Of a stretch of 24,379 nt of DNA, positions 9,001 to 14,692 are shown one piece after another. The translations under genes and the position numbers were made by a program. Positions within the stretch are counted from its first letter, which is position 1, and the number at the start of each line of letters is the position of its first letter. Source of the stretch: an uncultured Veillonellaceae bacterium (lineage in GTDB: Bacteria; Bacillota; Negativicutes; Veillonellales; Megasphaeraceae); NCBI GenBank assembly GCA_900546795.1, contig UREG01000024.1, positions 1-24,379 of the forward strand, written 5' to 3'. The notes below the pieces were generated by a model, which did not search any database, was not told the origin of the DNA, and saw only the letters and a program-made list of their open reading frames with translations.

Positions 9001-10664
9001 GTCAATATCGGCGCCGCCTCCGGAAAGTACGCCATATGTAAAGCTTCCAGCTCCATTGGCAGATGCACTGATAGTGATATTTTCATTCGCCTTAAGCACG
9101 ATATCATTATCAACCGCATCGGCTCCTGCCGCAGCGCCGTAATACTGGCCTTGCACCCCATATACAAAGTTTACATTATCACTGTCTGATCTTGCGGCAA
9201 TCGATATGGTCTTACCGGTTACCTCCGTCGTACTTCCTTTATTTTGACTCCGGGAATAGATACCGCTGGCACTGCCATAACTTGCCTCTTCTTTAAGCAG
9301 TGCGAATATCTCTACGCCGTTTTCTCCATGTATAGTCGTGTCGGAACCGGTATCATAAATACCATTATTGCTACTGCTTTTTACACCATAGGCTTCCGTT
9401 CTCCCTTCAGCAGCTATCGTTACTTTACTGCCGGATAAATACGTTTCCGTAATTTTTTCTCTGTTATCTTTTATCTCATTATTATTACTTATACCATACG
9501 CTCTTTGGCCAGCTGCCTTAATGTCAATTTTTCCGCCGGCAACGATGTCTATGATACCGCTGGCTTTCCCGCCGCTATTGCGTACATCATTAAGAATACC
9601 GTATGCGCTGCCGTTTCCATCTACGGTAGAGGTAACCGTAACATCTTGCAGCGCATTGACACTTACTTTCCCAGTAACTTCTTTATCGATCCAATTATTC
9701 ACTACCTGATTATAGATCCCTATAACGCCATTGCCAAACACGGAACTCGAGGATTCTGCTTTAGAAATAATCTCTACAGAACCGTTATCCGCTTCCAGGG
9801 AGACATTCCCTTTTTCGTTAAATACGCCGAATACCTGATCTGCTTTTTCCGCAATAGTCATGATATTTACCCCGGTTGTTCCGGATATATTCATTTCAGC
9901 CGTACTATTGTCACTGGTAATATTGTTCTCTAACCCGATGACTGATTTAACATTTCCTGCTTCCGTTAAAAAGGTTGCACGATTAGCCGAGACGTCAAAG
10001 CGAGCGGTGTCTGCCCCGGTTACCGAAGAATTGCTAGTCGTATTTCTAATGCCTATCAACGTTTTATTCGTGTCATCTTTCAGAGCGGACATGCCAAAAT
10101 AAAACTCTCCGTTTTCTGCTTGAAAGGACGTAGTGGAGTTTCCAGAATTATTAATCCCCAAATATCCTCCCATGCTCAACGTGATATTCCCATTTTCTGA
10201 AGCCATCGTCAAACTGGAATTTCCACCGTTATGAATTCCCTCATTACTTGCAGTTGCCGACATATAAATACCGTCTGCCATCGCAATGCTAATCGAACCT
10301 TCCTTTGTATTCTGGGCATAAATAGCATAGTCTGAATCTGCCAGGACATTTAATTCACCGCCATGTATCGAAACGCTGCCATTTCTTGAGTTCTCAATGA
10401 ATCTCGAGGATTTCTCAATCAAATTATACGTAACAGAGCCATTATCGTCCTCACCAAACTGATATTCTAAATCTGCGCCAATCCGATTGATGATCCCGCT
10501 CACCTGATCGCCTTCCAAAATAACCGGCGCTGCATACGTACTTACCGTATCATTGCCTGGCCCCCCCCGATATTACCTTCAGTACTTGCCAGCCCTACAG
10601 AACATACGCTGGTACTCAGCAAAAGGCCTAATACAATTGCATTCCTCAATTCTCTCGATTTCAT
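6082..10664 (-). CDS. Large autotransporter adhesin (type Va), frameshifted at a G8 tract; probable phase-variable gene in the OFF state
   Basis: The start is ATG 10662-10664, preceded by AGGAGGA six bases upstream. It opens a classic signal peptide (MKSRELRNAIVLGLLLSTS, cleavage near GLA|STEG). After EGNIGGG the frame is lost at G8 (10561-10568) and stops at 10542. One extra G would fuse it to the rest without a stop: GGG-PGNDTVSTYAAPVILEG and onward to 6082, 1527 aa in all. Open from there are about 1200 residues of a Gly/Ser/Asn/Thr-rich passenger with recurring GI-x-N and NGxV/I motifs and few cysteines, as in right-handed beta-helices. A linker helix (ANYKNAVYMDRLNKRLGEAR) leads into a roughly 262-residue beta-barrel (starting GAWFRVRHDRIG near 6870) that ends in GGIRFAFN, the aromatic-rich C-terminus of outer-membrane barrels. 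Such proteins are surface adhesins or autoaggregation factors. The receptor is unknown. Confidence 0.88.
10542..10664 (-). CDS. Truncated OFF-state product of the autotransporter gene (signal peptide only)
   Basis: As sequenced, translation from ATG 10664 yields only 40 residues: the signal peptide, the short stretch STEGNIGGG read through the G tract, then QAMIR and a stop at 10542-10544. The large downstream frame has no credible start of its own: its first candidate is a TTG at 10516-10518 without a ribosome-binding site, and a TAA stands just before the G tract in that frame. This piece is therefore not an independent gene. Confidence 0.6.
   Translation of the reverse strand: MKSRELRNAIVLGLLLSTSVCSVGLASTEGNIGGGQAMIR
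10561..10568 (-). repeat. G8 homopolymer in the 5' coding region of the autotransporter gene (candidate contingency tract)
   Basis: Eight C on the plus strand, read as G8 in the gene, lie just after the signal-peptide codons. With 8 G the frame ends at 10542; with 7 G it would hit TGA within four codons; with 9 G (or 6, 12) it joins the 1478-codon frame. Only one frame in three gives full-length protein, the usual design of slipped-strand phase variation of surface proteins. Confidence 0.8.
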
Positions 10665-10724
10665 ATAGACTCCTCCTCTTCCCAACTTCCTATACTCCAT
10701 CTTTTTACAACTCATCAACCAAAC

Positions 10725-10858
10725 TTTATACATATTATGCAATTATTTGCATAATTTACGCATACTTGTTGTTGTGTAAATCATAATAGCATATTATCCC
10801 CATCATTAAAATATATTTTTCTATACTTTTTATACATACATTCATTGTTTATACATAC
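10725..10858. repeat. Three direct copies of TTTATACATA upstream of the autotransporter gene
   Basis: TTTATACATA occurs at 10725-10734, 10829-10838 and 10848-10857. The last two extend to TTTATACATAC and are 19 bp apart start to start, about two helical turns, so both would lie on the same DNA face. The region is very AT-rich, so chance cannot be excluded, but position and spacing suit regulator-binding repeats. Confidence 0.4.
10734..10755. promoter_or_regulatory. 22-bp palindrome upstream of the autotransporter gene
   Basis: ATTATGCAA at 10734-10742 and TTGCATAAT at 10747-10755 are perfect inverted copies around TTAT. It sits about 70-90 bases before the start codon, inside an AT-rich leader or promoter region; a CATAAT -10-like hexamer on the minus strand overlaps it, but no good -35 was seen. 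It looks like a binding site for a dimeric regulator; which one is unknown. Confidence 0.5.
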
Positions 10859-10977
10859 TTTAGCGCAATTACGAATATATAATTTATATATTATATATTT
10901 TTATTTCTTTCAAAAGTACCGTAGTTACGTTATTTCTTCTATTTTCCTCTTTTTCTTCACCTTTTTTATGTTTCATA

Positions 10978-11170
10978 TTATGCATAACAAAAACCAAACT
11001 ATTGCGGCCGTATCTCTGCGTTTTTCTTTCACATAAAGAAAAACTATTTAACTTTAAAGAAATTTTCCCTTATGCATAAAAGGGTTTTCCCTATGAATTA
11101 TTGTTTTTCTTATTCACTCAAATAAAAAAGGCGGAAAAGAAAATTTCTTTTCCGCCTTTTTTATGCATAT
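10978..11170. repeat. Dispersed TTATGCATAA palindromes
   Basis: TTATGCATAA at 10978-10987 and 11070-11079, with a one-base variant TTATGCATAT at 11161-11170. The split palindrome at 10734-10755 (TTATGCAA-N4-TTGCATAA) is built from the same half-site. Four related sites in about 440 bp of intergenic DNA may be regulator sites, although AT-richness raises the chance rate. Confidence 0.35.
11124..11162. terminator. Orphan bidirectional terminator-like hairpin
   Basis: A perfect inverted repeat of GGCGGAAAAGAAA and its complement centred on 11143, with A6 before and T6 after. It has the full form of a strong rho-independent terminator on either strand, but no gene ends nearby: the closest on the plus strand is none within several kb, and on the minus strand the microprotein gene has its own terminator 400 bp before. 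It may end an unrecognised small RNA or insulate the autotransporter promoter. Confidence 0.75.
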
Positions 11171-11568
11171 ATTTACCATTCAATCAAAACAGCGTTAAAC
11201 AAACCGCCCCCTATCGCTCTTGCCTTCATACCTCACACTATTTTGACAATATCTCCGATATTAAACCAGCCCTAGACATTCTAGCTTCTCCAATACAGCT
11301 ATCTTTCTTATTGCACTTCTTGTGTTTCATTATTTCTTTGTATTCGCCAGAGCTTTCTGCTGTATGCTTGCTGCACGCTTCCTATTCCACAGCAGCCAAT
11401 ATATCTTCCGTTCCTATCTTCCTATTTTTTCCTTTGTTTCTTTCCGTACAATCCTTTGTCCAGACACGTACCTTTTTTCTACTCCTCAGGAATCATACGC
11501 CAAGTTTTCTTTTCTCTATTCATGCACAACCTTTGATTCGCTGCGTACACAAACCAAAACAAAAAAAT

Positions 11569-11599
11569 AAAGGCAGACCACCATAGGCGGTCTGCCTTT
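11569..11599 (-). terminator. Terminator of the ispE-gntR-microprotein unit
   Basis: 11-bp perfect stem AAAGGCAGACC (11569-11579) / GGTCTGCCTTT (11589-11599) with a 9-nt loop, followed on the minus strand by TTATTTTTTTG. It lies 8 bases after the stop of the 53-aa gene. Confidence 0.88.
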
Positions 11600-11606
11600 C
11601 CTCACA

Positions 11607-11768
11607 TTATTTCGTTCCAAATAAATCCCATGTTCCCATGTATAACGCTATCAGAGTGCGAATTGCCAATGCGCCAAACAACAGCATCGTCCCAAAAATC
11701 AAAGAATCTTCGATTCCGGTCCCCAACCGCTTCCATCGATACATCATATAATTACAAAGACACATCAT
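11607..11768 (-). CDS. 53-aa single-span membrane microprotein
   Basis: ATG 11766-11768, stop TAA 11607-11609. It is preceded by AGGGAGGA (11776-11783) seven bases upstream and followed at once by a rho-independent terminator, which together make a short frame credible. The protein has a Cys/Met/Tyr-rich start (MMCLCNYMMYRWKRLG), a hydrophobic helix at about residues 22-45 (DSLIFGTMLLFGALAIRTLI and onward) and a short tail DLFGTK. It is probably an inner-membrane peptide with its basic N-terminus inside. I recognise no family. It lies 63 bases after the gntR stop with no terminator between, so it may be co-transcribed with ispE-gntR, or have its own promoter in that gap. Confidence 0.72.
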   Translation of the reverse strand: MMCLCNYMMYRWKRLGTGIEDSLIFGTMLLFGALAIRTLIALYMGTWDLFGTK

Positions 11769-11831
11769 GATATGTTCCTCCCTATGCTAGGCAATATGTG
11801 GATCTAAACGTTGCTATACTCACATAGTACA

Positions 11832-12557
11832 CTATTCTTGTTCTTTTGGGAAGAGTTTATGGACTTCATTGGCAGCATCTTTATCGCTGCTGATCCCTTT
11901 GAACAAGGTCTTCTCTGAATTTTCCATATGCTTTCTTGCCAGCTTCATCGCCTGTGCACTATTATGCTGGGCAATCATTTCTAAAATCAGGCGATGTTCT
12001 TCCGAAGTTTCCGCCAATCGTCCGGGATAGTGCATGGAAATCGAACGGAATCGCAGCATCTGTTCCCGCAGATTATTCAGTATTTCTACTAAGCGCGTAT
12101 TTCGGCTGGCCTGATACAGCGCTTCATGGAACCGGATATCTGCATCAACGATTTTATCAAACTCGTCATTATCAATATATTCATTGATTTCAACCAGTAC
12201 CCGCTCCAAATATTCCAATTCATCCGGAGTAATCCGTTCTGCAGCCAAGCTGGCAGCCAACCCTTCCAGCGCGCTTCGAATCTCGAAAACCTGAGCGATA
12301 TCTTTCAAAGAAATATCCGCTACATAGGTGCCGCGCCGCGGGATCATGACAACAAACCCTTCCAGTTCCAGTTTGCGGATCGCTTCCCGTATCGGTGTCC
12401 GGCTTACGCCCAATTCTTCTGCCAGCTGTATTTCCATCAGCCGTTCTCCGGGTTTTAGTACGCCGTCTTTGATTGCCTGCCGCAATGTTTCACTGACAAC
12501 TTCTCGTAAAGGCCGATAGGCATCCAGCCGTATGGGTTCTAATTTAACCTTTTCCAT
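11832..12557 (-). CDS. GntR-family transcriptional regulator, FadR/FCD type
   Basis: 241 aa. The N-terminal winged helix of the GntR family has the usual signature (LREVVSETLRQAIKDGVLKPG, then LAEELGVSRTPIREAIRKLE, about residues 17-66). The C-terminal all-helical FCD ligand domain (about 85-225) keeps the metal-site pattern D140-x3-H144, H188 and H210, so it likely binds a carboxylate through a metal ion. The ATG (12555-12557) lies inside the end of ispE (14-bp overlap), with AGAGGAG upstream in the ispE coding sequence, so the two are translationally linked. FadR/FCD regulators usually repress genes for organic-acid or sugar-acid metabolism; the target here is not evident, and linkage to ispE may only reflect shared expression. 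Confidence 0.93.
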   Translation of the reverse strand: MEKVKLEPIRLDAYRPLREVVSETLRQAIKDGVLKPGERLMEIQLAEELGVSRTPIREAIRKLELEGFVVMIPRRGTYVADISLKDIAQVFEIRSALEGLAASLAAERITPDELEYLERVLVEINEYIDNDEFDKIVDADIRFHEALYQASRNTRLVEILNNLREQMLRFRSISMHYPGRLAETSEEHRLILEMIAQHNSAQAMKLARKHMENSEKTLFKGISSDKDAANEVHKLFPKEQE

Positions 12558-13422
12558 ATTTCATCGCTCCTCTTTGCGTCGTTCTCGTGATCCGGTAATC
12601 CCAGTCATAGCCTAGATCCCGCAATTCTCCCTGCAGGGTATATCCTTGCATCGCATCATGGATAAATCCATACAAGGTAGGGCCGCTTCCGCTCATCAGC
12701 GTAACGATTCCCCTCTGTTCCAATTCTTTTTTGCAGGCTTCTATTTCTGGAAATCTAGGGAATACCAAGTCTTCAAAGGTATTGCCCAGATTTTCTTTTA
12801 CAATTTCCCAGTCGCCGGCTTCTACTGCCTGGCGCACTGCATCTGCCTTTACCGTTTTCGTTGTGCAGCCGCTGTCAAACAGCGCATACGCGTCTGTCGT
12901 ATGAACAGGAATAGGAGGATGAGCGATCAACAGCCATGCCTCCGGCATATCCGGCAAATATTCCAGCTCATCGCCTCTTCCGGTCCCAAAAGCCGTTCCC
13001 CCTTCCAGGCAAAACGGTACGTCGCTTCCCAAGGTCCGGGCAATCTCTTTTAATTCCTCTAACGACAAGTCCAGTTTCCAAAATTCGTTAAGCCCTCGCA
13101 ATGCCGCTGCCGCATCGCTGCTGCCGCCTGCCAATCCTGCCGCCATGGGAATTCGTTTATGCAGCCGCATAGCCGCGCCTTTTCGCGTCTGGGTATACGC
13201 CTGCAGCGCCCGCGCCGCTTTCATCACTAAATTGGTTTCATCACAAGCCAAACTCTCTTCATTGCACGTCAGCACAAGGCGTTTGCTTTCTTCTATAATC
13301 AGCGAGTCGGACAATCCTACAGACTGCAGTATCGTCCACACTTCATGATATCCGTCTTCTCGTTTTCCTTCAATAGACAAGGCCAAATTTATTTTTGCAT
13401 TTGCTAATATTTCCAGCTTCAT
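12544..13422 (-). CDS. ispE: 4-diphosphocytidyl-2-C-methyl-D-erythritol kinase
   Basis: 292-aa GHMP kinase of the non-mevalonate (MEP) isoprenoid pathway; it phosphorylates CDP-methylerythritol at the 2-hydroxyl. Start ATG 13420-13422 was chosen over an upstream frame extension because AGAGGG lies just before it and the family begins with AKINLAL. K10 in LANAKINLAL and D134 in GSDVPFC match the catalytic Lys/Asp pair; the ATP-binding loop is PMAAGLAGGSSDAAAAL (92-108), and TLMSGSGPTLYG is the third GHMP motif. Normal length. It is the first gene of a unit with gntR. It shows that this organism makes isoprenoids by the MEP route. Confidence 0.96.
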   Translation of the reverse strand: MKLEILANAKINLALSIEGKREDGYHEVWTILQSVGLSDSLIIEESKRLVLTCNEESLACDETNLVMKAARALQAYTQTRKGAAMRLHKRIPMAAGLAGGSSDAAAALRGLNEFWKLDLSLEELKEIARTLGSDVPFCLEGGTAFGTGRGDELEYLPDMPEAWLLIAHPPIPVHTTDAYALFDSGCTTKTVKADAVRQAVEAGDWEIVKENLGNTFEDLVFPRFPEIEACKKELEQRGIVTLMSGSGPTLYGFIHDAMQGYTLQGELRDLGYDWDYRITRTTQRGAMKYGKG

Positions 13423-13484
13423 TTCAACCCTCTTTCCTAAAATGTTTTTTGGATACAAAGAACAAATTTTTTATTTTTCCCTGA

Positions 13485-13512
13485 TTTACAGGATTTAAAC
13501 TTGTGTTATAAT
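13485..13512 (+). promoter_or_regulatory. Upstream yitT promoter (extended -10)
   Basis: -35 TTTACA (13485-13490), 16-bp spacer, -10 TATAAT (13507-13512) with an extended-10 TG (TGTTATAAT). It faces yitT and would give a leader of about 135 nt before the start codon, including a small GCCG-CAAAA-CGGC hairpin. Confidence 0.65.
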
Positions 13513-13591
13513 ACAGGTACGCCGCAAAACGGCCGCTCAATTGTCCCTTATGTATATTGTATTCTTACGGTTTATTATAAAATATTTAGGG

Positions 13592-13625
13592 AGAATTGAC
13601 AATTCTATCATTTATTTTTTAATAT
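13592..13625 (+). promoter_or_regulatory. Proximal yitT promoter with palindromic -35
   Basis: -35 TTGACA (13596-13601) and -10 TAATAT (13620-13625) with 18-bp spacing, 30 bases before the yitT start. The -35 is the centre of a 15-bp palindrome AGAATTGACAATTCT (13592-13606), a plausible operator. The left half also pairs 10/11 with CAATTGTCCCT at 13538-13548 in the leader of the upstream promoter. Confidence 0.55.
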
Positions 13626-13655
13626 TTACACATTCTTTTAAAAAGGAGAAACATC

Positions 13656-14582
13656 ATGTCAAACTTGTTGGTTCCTTATGTCGCAACGATTGTCGGCTGT
13701 TTATTTTATGCAATGGGCATTAATGCATTTCTCATCCCGCACAATTTATTGAGCAGCGGTATTTCCGGCGTCTGCATCATCGTCTATTATTTAGCCGGCG
13801 TGCCTCTTAGCGTTACGATGTTTGTACTCAACATTCCGATCATGTATCTTTGCTATAAATACATGGGACGCCGCTATACCATACTGAGTATTTTCGGCAC
13901 GATTGCTATTTCCGTTATTTTTGATGTGTTTGATTTCCTATCTGAAACGGTTTGGATCTCCGATCCGATCATTTCCACGATCTTGGGAAGCATGCTCTGC
14001 GGGATCGCTGCCGGTGTAACTTACCGTTATAACGGCAATACCGGGGGGCTCGACGTGCTGGCGGCTATCGCCAAAAAGCTGTATGCCATCGAAATGGGAA
14101 ATGCAGTCCTCGTCTTAAACAGCATGATCCTTCTCGTGGCCGCTTTGATTTTCAAACTGGAACTCGCTGTACTCACCTTCGTGGGATTTTATATTACCGC
14201 TATGGTAACAAACAAAGTCGTCATTGGTCTGGATCAGCGCAAAATCGCATTTATTGTTTCTTATCATTATGAAGAAATCTGCGAAGCCATCATCACGCAT
14301 ATCGGCCGCGGCGCTACGATTCTCTACGGCCAGGGCGCGTACACCGGTCAAGAAAAGAAAGTTGTTTTCGTTGCTGTTAATCTGACCCAGGTCGGCAAAT
14401 TAAAACATCTGGTTTCCGCAGTAGATCCTATGGCATTTATGTTTATCAATAACGCGTCGGAAGTTACCGGGAAAGGATTTACGATGCCGGTTTCCGTGGC
14501 TCCGCCAGCGCCTGGCGTTACGGCTCCGTATGTGAAGCATCATTCCCCCTTCGGCACTCCGGAAGAAGAAGAAAAAAAATAA
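13656..14582 (+). CDS. YitT-family integral membrane protein (DUF161 + DUF2179)
   Basis: 308 aa, start ATG 13656 with AAGGAGAA eight bases upstream. The N-terminal two thirds hold about six hydrophobic segments (near residues 5-25, 32-50, 54-70, 74-92, 105-125, 148-188), with the family hallmarks GINAFLIPHNLLSSGISG (21-38) and the NTGGLDVLA turn (128-136). The C-terminal cytosolic DUF2179 domain carries RGATILYGQGAYTG (218-231) and VDPMAFMFINNASEVTGKGF. Family members are common in Firmicutes; biochemical activity is not established and a transport role is only suspected. The last roughly 30 residues (Pro-rich, then acidic) are extra tail. It is monocistronic, flanked by two candidate promoters and a terminator. 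Confidence 0.93.
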   Translation: MSNLLVPYVATIVGCLFYAMGINAFLIPHNLLSSGISGVCIIVYYLAGVPLSVTMFVLNIPIMYLCYKYMGRRYTILSIFGTIAISVIFDVFDFLSETVWISDPIISTILGSMLCGIAAGVTYRYNGNTGGLDVLAAIAKKLYAIEMGNAVLVLNSMILLVAALIFKLELAVLTFVGFYITAMVTNKVVIGLDQRKIAFIVSYHYEEICEAIITHIGRGATILYGQGAYTGQEKKVVFVAVNLTQVGKLKHLVSAVDPMAFMFINNASEVTGKGFTMPVSVAPPAPGVTAPYVKHHSPFGTPEEEEKK

Positions 14583-14592
14583 TCGGTACGCT

Positions 14593-14629
14593 AAAAAGAG
14601 AAGTCCCATTGAAAAGGACTTCTCTTTTT
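14593..14629. terminator. Bidirectional terminator between yitT and the PrpR-type gene
   Basis: 14-bp perfect stem AAAAAGAGAAGTCC (14593-14606) / GGACTTCTCTTTTT (14616-14629), 9-nt loop, T-rich on both outer sides. It ends yitT and can also end the convergent regulator gene whose stop is at 14693. Confidence 0.9.
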
Positions 14630-14692
14630 GTTTTTCTCTGTCAGAGCCTCTGTATTTAGGTTTCTTAGAAAGCAAGACTTCTCTTGATTTCT

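Larger units (their letters stand above)
10756..11568. other. About 810 bp gene-free AT-rich intergenic region
   Basis: No frame here has a ribosome-binding site with a protein-like translation. The left third is extremely AT-rich (runs such as AATATATAATTTATATATTA near 10870), possibly curved DNA upstream of the autotransporter promoter. The middle has short TTATGCATAA palindromes and an orphan terminator (11124-11162). The right part (11163-11568) is closed by frequent stops on the minus strand and is only open by chance on the plus strand. A small RNA ending at the orphan terminator is possible; no convincing promoter was found for one. Confidence 0.6.

Noticed and set aside
9267..9286. 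TGGCAC-like element resembling a sigma-54 -24 box
   Set aside because: Inside autotransporter coding sequence, with wrong spacing to a TTGC; no -24/-12 promoter was found upstream of any gene.
10516..10518. TTG as an independent start for the autotransporter body
   Set aside because: No ribosome-binding site and no signal peptide would result; an export protein starting here could not reach the outer membrane.
11101..11586. A 161-codon plus-strand open frame in the intergenic region
   Set aside because: It starts close to a terminator hairpin and runs through it and the next one, has no ribosome-binding site, and its translation is low-complexity Phe/Leu/Ser; chance frame in pyrimidine-rich DNA.
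14043..14048. G6 tract in yitT as another phase-variation tract (similar G6 at 2736-2741 in smc)
   Set aside because: Both lie in intact, conserved frames and are short; nothing suggests frequent slippage.
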